Shown here piece after piece: positions 1-9,298 of a DNA stretch of 64,000 nt. The stretch's first letter is position 1; each line of letters starts with the position of its first letter. The notes beneath the pieces were generated by a model. The model did no database searches, was not told where the DNA came from, and saw nothing but the letters and a program-made list of their open reading frames with translations. The stretch lies in the NCBI RefSeq assembly GCF_007197645.1, contig NZ_VKGK01000014.1, positions 62,001-126,000 of the forward strand, given 5' to 3'. Origin of the DNA: Shewanella hanedai (GTDB lineage: Bacteria; Pseudomonadota; Gammaproteobacteria; Enterobacterales; Shewanellaceae). The position numbers and the translations under genes are program-made.

Positions 1-1076
1 ACTTCTGCTAGCTCTTCAGCGGTAGGAGGCGGTGGCGGTGGTTTGGGGGGCTCAATGAGATTAAAAAATCGCTCAGGCAGAGTCAGTACAATCTCTCGAC
101 CCGACACTAAGGTCGTCATCACCATGCCTTTTATACGATAACTGCCGTAATCAGAGACTTCAGGTAAAACCAACTCAGTTTCCGTCTCAGATAAACCATG
201 AATAATTAACGGTAACTGGAAACCTGCAGGGCCAACAAACTCAAGATCTAAATGGGTTTCCTTTAATAGAATGTGACCAGGTTGAGCTTCGATCAATAAT
301 TTCCAACGTTCATTGATAGGATCTGCAGGTTCAATAACAGCTATATCGATGGGAGATGGAGACAATACAAACGGATAGTTAACCTCACGGTTAAAGACAT
401 TGTTTTGCGCTTTTACCGCTAAGCTATATCTTCCCCAAGGCTGATTTAGACTTATATCTGCCGTGAATACCCCATCATCAGGACGCTCATCTAACCCCTC
501 GCCATTATCCTTGTAAGAGCCAACAATTCGAGTCCCCGCAGCGAAGTTTTCGTCTCCAGCCTCATGTCCACTGATAAATTTTGCGGTCCAGTCAACCAGA
601 TAATCCAATCCTGGCATTCTCAACCTCTGTTTATCCGCTAATAACTGAGACGTTATTTTTAAACGCTCTCCCTGATAAAGAGGTTGAGGAACTTCTTCTA
701 CCCATATTCCTAGCTCGGAGACTTTCTTTAAGACTGAACCTTCGGCCACGCGACCAATCAATTGCCAAGGTCCCGGTAAAGGTTTTTCAATGGTAATGAT
801 GTCACCGCTTAATCCATCGACCCATTGCACACTTTCAGGGTGACGTTCTGCGTACCATTTACTGCCATCAGGCAACACAATAACAACAGGTCCACTGCCA
901 AATTGACGTTGTATGATTAACGTCATACTGTCGACCATGTGATCGATTCGAAAACGGTTTTTTAATTCGCTAGCTTGTTCTAAAGGCACGATATTAGCCA
1001 GAACCTGCCCACTATACGCGATGGCACTCAAAGCGATGAAGCCGTAAATAAAATCTCTAATCTTAAAAAGTGTCAT
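1..1076 (-). CDS. TIGR03503-like exported protein (C-terminus outside window)
   Basis: The reading frame stays open from an ATG at 1076 to the left edge of the window, so only the N-terminal part (about 358 residues) is visible. It starts with a hydrophobic signal peptide ending in VLA before Asn, so the product should be exported. The body is rich in beta-strand-like sequence, with a segment about substrate or extracellular-domain size and no catalytic motif that I recognise. Near the left edge is a run of prolines (EPPKPPPPPPT), typical of a linker before a C-terminal membrane anchor. The overall look matches the gammaproteobacterial family TIGR03503, whose function is unknown. It lies just downstream of dnaQ on the same strand, with an 10-bp gap. 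Confidence 0.7.
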   Translation of the reverse strand, partial: MTLFKIRDFIYGFIALSAIAYSGQVLANIVPLEQASELKNRFRIDHMVDSMTLIIQRQFGSGPVVIVLPDGSKWYAERHPESVQWVDGLSGDIITIEKPLPGPWQLIGRVAEGSVLKKVSELGIWVEEVPQPLYQGERLKITSQLLADKQRLRMPGLDYLVDWTAKFISGHEAGDENFAAGTRIVGSYKDNGEGLDERPDDGVFTADISLNQPWGRYSLAVKAQNNVFNREVNYPFVLSPSPIDIAVIEPADPINERWKLLIEAQPGHILLKETHLDLEFVGPAGFQLPLIIHGLSETETELVLPEVSDYGSYRIKGMVMTTLVSGREIVLTLPERFFNLIEPPKPPPPPPTAEELAE

Positions 1077-1086
1077 AAAGTGACAT

Positions 1087-1815
1087 CTATCCTCGCCAAA
1101 TACATTGCCCTGATTTTGCAACTAAATCTAATCGTTCTTCATGCATAGTAAGTTCATCGGCCGTTGCACTGATCACTTTAAGTTTACTGCGATTTATACT
1201 TAAACGATTGATCCCCCCCCCTTCCTGACCCTCTTTTTCAGAAGAGAGGTTAAACTTGGTTTGACCACCCGTCATCATCAGGTAAACGTCGGCTAATATC
1301 TCGGCATCGAGTAAAGCACCGTGAAGATCACGACGAGAGTTATCGATGCCATAACGCTTACATAACGCATCCAGGTTGTTTTTCTGACCAGGGTGAAGAA
1401 ATTTAGCAATCGCCAATGTATCTAAGATTGGACAGATATCGGCAGTCTTTGGGCCACGGGGTTGCAGCAATGAAAACTCATGATCCATAAAGCTAACGTC
1501 GAAGTTCGCGTTATGAGCCACAACTTCAGCCCCGTCAATAAACTCGATAAAACTTTTGGATATTTCAGCAAATTTAGGTTTATGCGCAACAAATTCGTTT
1601 GTGATACCGTGGACTGCTATCGCTTCTTCATCAATCAGTTGTTGAGGATTGATATATTCATGGTAATGACGTCCAGTTAACCGACGGTTAATGACCTCTA
1701 CACAACCAATTTCGATAATACGGTGACCCAAATAAATCGCACCGACACCTTGGTTCATACCTGTGGTTTCGGTATCGAGAATGATCTGACGCTTTGCACT
1801 TGATACAATATTCAT
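1087..1815 (-). CDS. dnaQ: DNA polymerase III epsilon subunit (3'-5' proofreading exonuclease)
   Basis: DnaQ proofreads newly made DNA as part of the Pol III core. The 242-residue product has the expected length. Exo I is DTETTG near residue 14, Exo II is HNANFD near residue 101, and Exo III-epsilon is the HGALLDAEILAD segment near 165-176, which supplies the His and Asp. The C-terminal tail (about 205-242, ending in CIWRG) matches the part that binds the alpha subunit. The linker between the two contains three glycines (199-201) encoded by nine consecutive G, a slip-prone tract. The gene is divergent from rnhA, as in E. coli. Confidence 0.97.
   Translation of the reverse strand: MNIVSSAKRQIILDTETTGMNQGVGAIYLGHRIIEIGCVEVINRRLTGRHYHEYINPQQLIDEEAIAVHGITNEFVAHKPKFAEISKSFIEFIDGAEVVAHNANFDVSFMDHEFSLLQPRGPKTADICPILDTLAIAKFLHPGQKNNLDALCKRYGIDNSRRDLHGALLDAEILADVYLMMTGGQTKFNLSSEKEGQEGGGINRLSINRSKLKVISATADELTMHEERLDLVAKSGQCIWRG
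1213..1221 (-). repeat. G9 homopolymer inside dnaQ linker
   Basis: Nine consecutive G on the coding strand encode Gly199-Gly201, exactly between the exonuclease domain and the alpha-binding tail. A one-base slip would leave the exonuclease domain whole but replace the alpha-binding tail. The tract is seen directly; any phase-variable behaviour is inference. Confidence 0.9.
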
Positions 1816-1882
1816 AAGATTAATAGCACTTAATAAGTTTTTGGGTATACTCTCCCAATGATTCGACTATGGTAACAACTTG

Positions 1883-2359
1883 ATGACGGTACTGAAACAG
1901 CTCTCAATATTTACTGATGGCTCTTGCTTAGGTAATCCAGGTCCAGGCGGCTACGGTGTGGTAATGAAATACAAAGCACACACTAAGGAGTTTGCCGATG
2001 GTTTTCTGTTAACCACAAACAATCGCATGGAGTTGCTTGCACCTATTATCGCACTAGAAGCATTAAAAGTACCCTGTAAAATCGTACTAACAAGCGATAG
2101 TCAGTACATGAGACAAGGGATCACTCAGTGGATCCATGGCTGGAAAAAGAAAAACTGGATGACCTCAACAAAGCAACCGGTTAAAAATGTCGACTTGTGG
2201 AAACGCCTAGATAAAGCCGCGGCTGCTCATGAGATCGATTGGCGTTGGGTAAAAGGACACACTGGCCATACTGAAAATGAGCGCTGCGACACCTTAGCCA
2301 GAGTCGCTGCAGAAGCTAAACCGACTCAAGAGGATCTCGGTTATCAACCAAATGCTTAG
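1883..2359 (+). CDS. rnhA: Ribonuclease HI
   Basis: RNase HI cuts the RNA strand of RNA-DNA hybrids in the cytoplasm. The 158-residue product has the usual length. The acidic catalytic set is visible: Asp12 in FTDGSC, Glu50 in NNRMEL, Asp72 in TSDSQY and the Asp in NERCDTLAR near 136. The His of KGHTGH is also present. I take the ATG at 1883 rather than the adjacent TTG at 1880. It is divergent from dnaQ, and the 67-bp gap must hold both promoters. Confidence 0.97.
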   Translation: MTVLKQLSIFTDGSCLGNPGPGGYGVVMKYKAHTKEFADGFLLTTNNRMELLAPIIALEALKVPCKIVLTSDSQYMRQGITQWIHGWKKKNWMTSTKQPVKNVDLWKRLDKAAAAHEIDWRWVKGHTGHTENERCDTLARVAAEAKPTQEDLGYQPNA

Positions 2360-2394
2360 GCTCTAATAGGAAACTAATGTTTCTATTAGCACTA

Positions 2395-3279
2395 CTATAG
2401 CGTGTTGCTGCAAAAGCCGACAAACTTGTCACAAAGTGGCGTTGATTTACGGCTTTTATGGTGAATGCGATAAAATTGCCTTTCAAGCAGTAAACCGTCG
2501 ACCTCGATGATACCCAGCTCTTTACGGTTTATCTCTTTCTCTAACGTCAGTTCAGATAACACCGCTAAGCCAGCTCCTTGTTTAACCGCTTGTTTTATGG
2601 CATCTGGGGTTCTAAAAATAAATCTTTCAACGGGCTGCATATCCAATGCGTTCGCGGCATTGATAAAGTAATCGCGCGTACCTGAGCCCTCCTCTCGCAT
2701 CACCCAAGACTGGCCTTGTAATGATTTAGGCGACACATGTTTGCCTGCCAGAGGATGAGCAGGATGACAAAAAATAAGTAATCTATCTTTATGCCAAGCT
2801 TCAACTTTAATCCTGCTATCTAGGCATTGCCCCTCAATAAAGCCAATCTCACTTCTAAACTCTAAGATGGACTTAATCACCCCTTGGGTATTATCGATGT
2901 CCAGATCAACCTGAGCGCGGGTATATTGCTGACAAAAGGCGACGGCACTTTTGGCTAACATGAAGTTACCTATCGTCGAGCTAGCACTGACATTTAACGT
3001 GCCACTAAACTCAGCCTCTGGAGATGAAAAGAGATGTTCTATCTGATCAAATTTCTGTAATGCCTCTGTAGCCAGAGGCAAAAGTAAACTGCCTTGTGAG
3101 TTTAATCTAAGGCGATTACCCACTCGTTCAAACAAGCGTGCATCCAGTTGCTTCTCAAGTTCAGATAGAGCCATTGACGTTGCAGGTGCAGATAAGTTGA
3201 CCATTTCAGCCGCTCTGGCGACTTGACCACTTCGAGCCACAGCCTCAAAAATAGTCAGTTGTTTCAGTGTAATTCTCAT
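2395..3279 (-). CDS. LysR-family transcriptional regulator
   Basis: The 294-residue product has the LysR layout. An N-terminal winged helix-turn-helix (about 1-60) contains QLTIFEAVARSGQVARAAE and LSAPATSMALSELE. A substrate-binding regulatory domain follows from about 90 to 290. The start codon overlaps the stop of the upstream methyltransferase gene (TGATG), so the two are translated together. It sits between rnhA and the yafS-like gene, a place where E. coli has no regulator. Its ligand and targets cannot be told from the sequence; the fold resembles the YeiE/CysB-type members. Confidence 0.9.
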   Translation of the reverse strand: MRITLKQLTIFEAVARSGQVARAAEMVNLSAPATSMALSELEKQLDARLFERVGNRLRLNSQGSLLLPLATEALQKFDQIEHLFSSPEAEFSGTLNVSASSTIGNFMLAKSAVAFCQQYTRAQVDLDIDNTQGVIKSILEFRSEIGFIEGQCLDSRIKVEAWHKDRLLIFCHPAHPLAGKHVSPKSLQGQSWVMREEGSGTRDYFINAANALDMQPVERFIFRTPDAIKQAVKQGAGLAVLSELTLEKEINRKELGIIEVDGLLLERQFYRIHHKSRKSTPLCDKFVGFCSNTL

Positions 3280-4031
3280 CAGTTTCTAATCTTATCGGTT
3301 TTCTGATCGGTTTTATAATGTTCACTTCTGCCAGCACTCGGTGCGGTTGCCCATTGAGTGGACCTTACTTTTCGTTTTTCTTGAATGGGCGTCAATGGTG
3401 ACTCTAATTTTCTAGCCACAATCAGATACATGCTACCGCTACTGGGCAACCATGCCTGTAGCGCATCTTGCCAGATGCTCTCCTCTCTTATGTCACTGAG
3501 TAGATGATGATAGAGAAAACGCTCATCAGAAATCACTTGATAACCTAATAACCCTAACCAATCCTTCACTCTTGATGGCATAAAAAAGCGCCCACTCCAA
3601 GGAAGCTGCTGTTGATATTTAGGCAGCAATTTACCCATAAACGCTGGGCTTAAAGGATTAAAACCTATGATAAACAGGTAACCTCCCGAAATTAATACTC
3701 TATCGGTTTCACGAAGCATCTTGTAAGGGTCAGTCTCAAACTCTAACAACATGTTCATCACCACAGCATCAATGACGCCATTTTGGATAGGTAACGCGGT
3801 AAAGTCGGCTCTAACGGCAGCGCCATCGCCATCAAAAAGTGAAAAACGACGGCCTATTGGCAGTTCAGGCATGTTGAGCTCGGCACTTAACGCACCTAAG
3901 CTCAGCATGTGATAACCAAACACTTTTGGCCACCAAGGTGTCAAAGTGTGTTCTATTAAGCCCTTAATCTGTTCACCATGAGGAAGTTGAGACCAACTTT
4001 GTGGCGATAAGGGGGGAGTATTTTCCGACAC
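3279..4031 (-). CDS. Class I SAM-dependent methyltransferase (YafS-like)
   Basis: The product of about 250 residues carries a Rossmann-type methyltransferase core of the Methyltransf_11 kind, with an acidic loop (SLFDGDGAAV) where SAM ribose would bind and AVVMNMLLEFETDP as the post-II segment. The GTG start at 4031 is chosen because AGGGA lies 7 bp before it; a TTG further upstream has no such site. Position next to gloB, and opposite to it, matches yafS in E. coli, whose substrate is not established. It is translationally coupled to the LysR gene. Confidence 0.85.
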   Translation of the reverse strand: MSENTPPLSPQSWSQLPHGEQIKGLIEHTLTPWWPKVFGYHMLSLGALSAELNMPELPIGRRFSLFDGDGAAVRADFTALPIQNGVIDAVVMNMLLEFETDPYKMLRETDRVLISGGYLFIIGFNPLSPAFMGKLLPKYQQQLPWSGRFFMPSRVKDWLGLLGYQVISDERFLYHHLLSDIREESIWQDALQAWLPSSGSMYLIVARKLESPLTPIQEKRKVRSTQWATAPSAGRSEHYKTDQKTDKIRN

Positions 4032-4291
4032 AGCGCAATCCCTAAACAAATAAATATAATTCAAATAAAACGGGCATAACCTGTAATCTAAACACTGCTT
4101 TACTGGGAGCTAATCGTTCACTTACATCGATTAAATCCCATAAAGCGCTATACAAGTAATAGCGTTGAAAAGTAAAATGATAGTGTATACCCAAACGTCT
4201 TGAAAATGTAGGATCCTGCATCTTGAAGTGGTTTGGGTATACGTTATCACAACCTTCATTCTTCGAATGGGATTTTAAAAAGGAAATGACT

Positions 4292-5083
4292 ATGTCTACC
4301 GCCTCTACGTTTACCGTCACCCCCATCTCGGCATTTGATGATAACTATATCTGGGTTATATCCACGCCACATTCATCATTAGTTTATGTGGTCGATCCCG
4401 GTGATGCTAATGTGGTCATTGAATATCTGCAGGCAAATAAGCTCACACTGGCAGGTATCTTGATCACCCATCATCACCATGACCATACCGGTGGTGTCAG
4501 TGCGCTGATTGATCACAGCCCGACTCAGATTGAAGTGTTTGGGCCGTCGAATGAAAACATTGCCAATATAAGCCACCCGATCACAGAACAAACCCATGTT
4601 GAATTGCAAGCATTGGGATTAACCGCGGCGATTTTCTACTTACCTGGACACACGTTAGGACACATTGCCTATCATATTCAAGATGCATTATTCTGTGGAG
4701 ACACACTCTTTAGTGGTGGCTGTGGACGACTATTTGAAGGCAACCCGAGTCAGCTATATCATTCACTGCAGTCTTTGGCCAACTTACCTAGCAATACTCG
4801 TGTGTATTGTGCCCATGAATACACGCTAGCGAATCTCAAATTTGCAATGAAGGTAGAACCTGACAATGCGGCACTCATCAATTACTACAAACATTGCCAA
4901 ACTTTACGCGCAAACAGTCAAGCAACATTACCTTCAAATATTAAGACAGAGCTAGAAATAAACCCTTTTCTGCGTTGTCACACACCAGATGTGATTAACG
5001 CAATAAATCTACATTTTACTCAAGAAACCAAGGATGTTGTGACCACTCTAGGGCTTCTCAGGCAATGGAAAGACAAGGCTTAA
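4292..5083 (+). CDS. gloB: Hydroxyacylglutathione hydrolase (glyoxalase II)
   Basis: GloB hydrolyses S-D-lactoylglutathione to D-lactate and glutathione, the second step of methylglyoxal detoxification. The 263-residue product is a metallo-beta-lactamase fold with the binuclear metal motif THHHHDH at 59-65, then LPGHTLGH and CAHEYT, which hold further metal ligands. The C-terminal part has the expected substrate-binding helices (NPFLRCHTPD). The ATG at 4292 is preferred because AAGGA lies 7 bp upstream; the ATG at 4286 is too close to it. Divergent from the yafS-like gene. Confidence 0.96.
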   Translation: MSTASTFTVTPISAFDDNYIWVISTPHSSLVYVVDPGDANVVIEYLQANKLTLAGILITHHHHDHTGGVSALIDHSPTQIEVFGPSNENIANISHPITEQTHVELQALGLTAAIFYLPGHTLGHIAYHIQDALFCGDTLFSGGCGRLFEGNPSQLYHSLQSLANLPSNTRVYCAHEYTLANLKFAMKVEPDNAALINYYKHCQTLRANSQATLPSNIKTELEINPFLRCHTPDVINAINLHFTQETKDVVTTLGLLRQWKDKA

Positions 5084-5175
5084 TAAATCATTTACAATAG
5101 ATCCGCTATTTAAGTCTCTATATTATCTACACACCTAAAAATATAGTGGGACTACATTGAGGAATTAATTGTTAG

Positions 5176-6729
5176 ATGCGCATACAAGTATTTGTAATAG
5201 TAGGGAGCATAGCCCTACTCTCCGGTTGTCAGTCTTTAAACCAAACAACAGACACCCCTGAACAGACCCAGAACTCAGTTCAAACAGCAACCTTATCTAT
5301 CCCAAAAGTCGAATCAACCCCGACTCCAGAGATCGTTGAAGTCACAGATGTCTGGCAAAGAATTCGTCTTGGATTAGACTTCCCAATTCCAGACCAAAAG
5401 CTAGTTAATCAATATCGTGACTGGTATATCAAACACCCACAGCACCTTGAACGAGTATCCGAAAGAGCTGAACCCTTTCTTTATCTGATAGTAGAAGAGA
5501 TTGAAAAGCGAGGACTGCCAATAGAGCTCGCTCTACTTCCCATTGTTGAAAGTGCTTTCGATCCATTTGCATATTCACACGGCGCCGCTTCTGGTCTGTG
5601 GCAATTTACTGCCCCCATGGCAAAACATTTTGGTCTCAAAATGAACTGGTGGTATGACGGTCGTCGAGATGTCCCTGCAGCAACCATTGCCGCACTGGAT
5701 ATGCTTGAGTATCTCTATAAAAAAACAAACGGTAACTGGCTCTACGCCATGGCTGCCTATAACACAGGTGAAGGCCGTGTCCTTAATGCGGTGAAACGCA
5801 ATAAAAGACAAGGTAAGGCAACGGATTTCTGGGCATTAGATCTTCCAACTGAAACTGAGCGTTACGTACCTCAGATGCTGGCCTTGGCTGAAGTCATCAA
5901 AAATGCTGATAAATATGGCATCAAGTTGATGCCTATCAAGAACCAACCACAAATTCAAGTCATCGATATTGGCAATCAAATAGACTTAGCCCTTGCCGCT
6001 GAGCTGGCGAACATGACCACTTCTGAGTTACACAAACTCAATCCTGGCTATAACCGTTGGGCTACAGCGCCTGATGGCCCGCACAAATTGGTGCTTCCGG
6101 TGGATAAAGCATCCGCTTTTACCCTTGCTCTTGCCGACACTAGCGCCGATGATCGACTTAACTGGGAAAGATATAAGGTAAAGTCCGGTGACAGTTTAGG
6201 CCTTATTGCACAGCGTTATCACACAACGGTGTCCGCTCTGCGTGCAGTCAATGATATAAAGGGTAATACCATCGTCATCGGGAAGCACCTTTTGATCCCT
6301 GTTGCGGCGAAGAATCCTGAGCAATACGCTTATTCAGCCAACCAGAGATTGCTTTCGAAGCACAAAGGAAAGCAAGGAACTAAGGTGAGCTACAAAGTAC
6401 AGTCAGGTGACTCATTTTGGAAAATAGCTAAAGCTCATAAGGTGTCTATTTCACAACTTGCGAGTTGGAATAACATGGCACCAAGAGACAGCCTGAGGGT
6501 AGGTAAAAGCCTGACAATATGGACGGGTGGTAAACAGAAAAAATCATCCTCGGTGACTCGCACGGTCAACTATACTGTGAGATCCGGTGATTCTCTTGCT
6601 CGTATTGCGACAAAGTTCAAAGTTAGCGTTGTCGATTTAGTCCGTTGGAATGAGCTTGAGAAAAGTAAGTATATCCAACCAGGTCAAAAGCTGAAGTTAT
6701 TTGTTGATATGAGTAACGTTCGAGCTTAA
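5176..6729 (+). CDS. mltD: Membrane-bound lytic murein transglycosylase D
   Basis: MltD cleaves peptidoglycan glycan strands and leaves 1,6-anhydro ends. The 517-residue product begins with a lipoprotein signal (LLSGC, Cys18). The SLT domain has catalytic Glu125 in VESAFDP, followed by GASGLWQF-like and AAYNTGEGRV motifs. Three LysM peptidoglycan-binding repeats follow, at about 335-378, 405-450 and 467-512, each with the (K/R)SGDS core; E. coli MltD usually has two. It follows gloB as in E. coli and ends at a strong hairpin terminator. Confidence 0.96.
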   Translation: MRIQVFVIVGSIALLSGCQSLNQTTDTPEQTQNSVQTATLSIPKVESTPTPEIVEVTDVWQRIRLGLDFPIPDQKLVNQYRDWYIKHPQHLERVSERAEPFLYLIVEEIEKRGLPIELALLPIVESAFDPFAYSHGAASGLWQFTAPMAKHFGLKMNWWYDGRRDVPAATIAALDMLEYLYKKTNGNWLYAMAAYNTGEGRVLNAVKRNKRQGKATDFWALDLPTETERYVPQMLALAEVIKNADKYGIKLMPIKNQPQIQVIDIGNQIDLALAAELANMTTSELHKLNPGYNRWATAPDGPHKLVLPVDKASAFTLALADTSADDRLNWERYKVKSGDSLGLIAQRYHTTVSALRAVNDIKGNTIVIGKHLLIPVAAKNPEQYAYSANQRLLSKHKGKQGTKVSYKVQSGDSFWKIAKAHKVSISQLASWNNMAPRDSLRVGKSLTIWTGGKQKKSSSVTRTVNYTVRSGDSLARIATKFKVSVVDLVRWNELEKSKYIQPGQKLKLFVDMSNVRA

Positions 6730-6756
6730 CTCCATACTCAGAACAAAACAGACAAT

Positions 6757-6796
6757 AAAAAGCCAGTGAATGTCGACGACAAACACTGGCTTTTTT
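6757..6796. terminator. Bidirectional rho-independent terminator
   Basis: AAAAAGCCAGTG and CACTGGCTTTTTT form a perfect stem with A and T runs on both sides. It lies between the convergent mltD and BsuPI-domain genes and can serve both. Confidence 0.92.
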
Positions 6797-6824
6797 ATAC
6801 TTTGATTTTCACAACACTAACAAG

Positions 6825-7445
6825 TTACTTCATGACCGCATTAAGGGAGAGAGTGACATCGCCCATGGCAACACTCTTAGACTCTGTCGCATGTCCTGCA
6901 TAAATAGCTTTAAGCGTATAACCCGCGCCTTTAATTTGCTTCATCGTCGCTTCAGGGATCTTAAACTTAACCGTAATGGGTTTACCAACTGGTATCACCG
7001 TGTCTCTGATAGCCTGAGTAAACATCATCTCATTTGACCATGCCCAGATTTTGTTCCCCATTGGGTCAAGGAGTTGCAAATCTGCAGTCATACCTGAACG
7101 ATACTGCACTGGCACACCATAAGATTGATTATTCGTTATCGTAAGAGACACGAACAGTCCCTTGTCGACAGAAGCCTCAAGTTCACCCGTTAAGAGTCCT
7201 TTCGTCATTTTGTCCTCCGAGATGCTTTTTTTAAGCATAGAATGATCGATACCATCCTTTGCTACCACAACGGCTTTGACCCTAGTCTCTTTAACAACGG
7301 TATCTTTAACTACAGGCTCTTTGACTTCACTGACGCCATTATCACTATTTTGTGGAGTCAGATCCGCGTTGATTTCAGGTCCATTCCCTTGAGAACACGC
7401 CATTAGCGTAACGGCACTCAACGTCATTAATAGATTCGATTTCAT
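6825..7445 (-). CDS. BsuPI-domain lipoprotein
   Basis: The 206-residue product has a lipoprotein signal with lipobox LMAC (Cys17), a lysine/valine-rich linker to about residue 90 and a C-terminal domain like BsuPI, first described in a Bacillus intracellular proteinase inhibitor. Recognisable parts are the strand YRSGMTADLQLLDPMGNKIW and the WSNEMMFTQA motif. A role in protease inhibition here is not shown by the sequence; this domain in Gram-negative lipoproteins may simply be an Ig-like fold. Its start overlaps the stop of the AsmA-family gene by 1 bp, so the two form an operon. Confidence 0.75.
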   Translation of the reverse strand: MKSNLLMTLSAVTLMACSQGNGPEINADLTPQNSDNGVSEVKEPVVKDTVVKETRVKAVVVAKDGIDHSMLKKSISEDKMTKGLLTGELEASVDKGLFVSLTITNNQSYGVPVQYRSGMTADLQLLDPMGNKIWAWSNEMMFTQAIRDTVIPVGKPITVKFKIPEATMKQIKGAGYTLKAIYAGHATESKSVAMGDVTLSLNAVMK

Positions 7446-9268
7446 TAAAAGCCACCCAGTTTTTTGAAAATACTGTCTTTCACTTTATCTTTTACCTTAT
7501 CAGCTTCTTGTTGCAGTTTCGCATCAAATAAAGCAGCAGTATCTAACGCAAATTTTGGCTCAGCAAAAGTGCCTGTAATAGCAAAAGGTATTTCGATACC
7601 ATGAAGTGCATCACGCTCACCGCCGCCTTGACCTTCAAGTGAACCAACAACCGACGTCGTCAATGAATAATCTAACGCCTCAGTGATGATATTGGCTGTC
7701 CCTGCACCCGCAAGTCGGATTAAAGGTGAAGCCATTAGAAGGTCAGGATTAGAAACAACCCCATTAACCACAGAGAATGATCCTGTTAAGCTCGTAAAAT
7801 CGGTTTTCTGTTCAGTCTTTTCCGTTGCAGACAGGTCCCCACCGAGTTTCGCCTTTGCATCACGGATCATCTGCGGAATGTTCACACCATAAAGCGCGCC
7901 ATCAGCGATTTCAAATTGACCTTTAGCCGCAAGATTCTTCTTGAGGTTCTCAGTGACTAAACTGCGTCCTTTACCCTTCACGCTAAAATTAGCCGTTCCA
8001 GCCAAAAGATCAATATCTGCAGCATCCTTCATTAATTCATGTATTTGAACACCTTTAACAGATTCATCAAATGAATAACTCGCCACTTTTTGACGTCCAT
8101 CAAGTTGGGCACTCGCTGACAACTTACCTTGGTAAAGATCGGCATTCAGTTCTGTCATCGATAAAACACCAGACTTTAACTTCGTTTTCATCAACCAATT
8201 ACTCGTGTGCATGTTTGCCACTTTTATCGATTTAACGGTTAATTCAAGATTAAAGTTAACTGATTTCAGCGCTGATAAATCAGGCTCTTTATTCGAACTG
8301 GCGTTAACTGGTGCCGCTTCTTTTTCTGTCTTGGCGTCTGTTGCAGGCATAAAGGCGTCAACATCAATATCACCTAGGTTGAGCTTGCCATCAATACTTG
8401 GAACCTTAGTACCATAAGCAACCTTGACTTCACCAGACCCTTTAATGTCTGCTACAACAAGCTCATTTAATGTGACTTCAAGTATCTTCTTATCCAGCAA
8501 CACCTGAATTTGTGTCTGTAGTTGACTATCAAGTTTCTTATTCGGGATCCCTTCACCCATTACAGAATTTTCAATATTCAGATCTTTAAGCTCAATCGAT
8601 TGCATGTCTTGTGCAATCTTGAACATGCCCTCACCTTGACTGGTCATTGTCATATCAGGAAGCTCAGCTTTAAACTGATAAGCCAGTGAAGCAAACTTGC
8701 CTAAGCTAAGTTGACCTAGAGTTAGCTTCTCTAACTCGAATATTTGTTCTGTGCCTGCGATGTCATCAGTCATGCGAATCGTGGTGTTAGTGATTGCGAT
8801 ACCACCAATATCCAGAGCTGATAATTTCACATCCTCTCCGCCAGCTGAACTTTCAGTTGGCTTAGGTTTGCTTGCACCACCATCTAGACCATCAAAACTT
8901 GTTTGACCATCTTTGCGAGTTTCCAGATTAAGCGTCAATCCATCCAGATTCAGTTGTGCTATTTCAACTTCTTTACTAAACAAAGGCATTAACGCGACTT
9001 CGGCAACCACCTTATTCACTTTAAGCATGGAAGCCTCATCAAACCCCTTGGGATTCGAGAGAGAGATCTTAGATAACTCAATACCTATTGTCGGGAAAAA
9101 GGTCCAAGCAAGATCGTTTTCTATAACAAGGTCACGCCCGGTTTTTTCTTTTACAACCTCAACCAATTCAGGCTTAAAATCATTTGGGTCAAAGATAAGC
9201 GTAAGATAAGCTACCAGTGAGCCGAACATAAGCAGCAGCACAATAAAAAACCATTTCAAAATTTTCAT
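7445..9268 (-). CDS. AsmA-family protein
   Basis: The 607-residue product has an N-terminal membrane helix (about 5-25) followed by FDPNDFKPELVEVVKEKTGRDL, the signature opening of AsmA. The large middle part is repetitive beta sequence, as in the TamB/AsmA group that is thought to bridge the envelope and affect outer-membrane lipid transport. The C-terminal AsmA segment includes GIEIPFAITGTFAEPKF. A short Lys/Glu-rich tail closes the protein. Translationally coupled to the BsuPI lipoprotein gene, which suggests a joint envelope job, though no substrate can be named. Confidence 0.88.
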   Translation of the reverse strand: MKILKWFFIVLLLMFGSLVAYLTLIFDPNDFKPELVEVVKEKTGRDLVIENDLAWTFFPTIGIELSKISLSNPKGFDEASMLKVNKVVAEVALMPLFSKEVEIAQLNLDGLTLNLETRKDGQTSFDGLDGGASKPKPTESSAGGEDVKLSALDIGGIAITNTTIRMTDDIAGTEQIFELEKLTLGQLSLGKFASLAYQFKAELPDMTMTSQGEGMFKIAQDMQSIELKDLNIENSVMGEGIPNKKLDSQLQTQIQVLLDKKILEVTLNELVVADIKGSGEVKVAYGTKVPSIDGKLNLGDIDVDAFMPATDAKTEKEAAPVNASSNKEPDLSALKSVNFNLELTVKSIKVANMHTSNWLMKTKLKSGVLSMTELNADLYQGKLSASAQLDGRQKVASYSFDESVKGVQIHELMKDAADIDLLAGTANFSVKGKGRSLVTENLKKNLAAKGQFEIADGALYGVNIPQMIRDAKAKLGGDLSATEKTEQKTDFTSLTGSFSVVNGVVSNPDLLMASPLIRLAGAGTANIITEALDYSLTTSVVGSLEGQGGGERDALHGIEIPFAITGTFAEPKFALDTAALFDAKLQQEADKVKDKVKDSIFKKLGGF

Positions 9269-9298
9269 AACAGGTTCCGTCTGAATCGAGTGAATAAG

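Noticed and set aside
5481..5811. Frames opposite the SLT domain of mltD
   Set aside because: Fully inside mltD, low-quality composition, no family.
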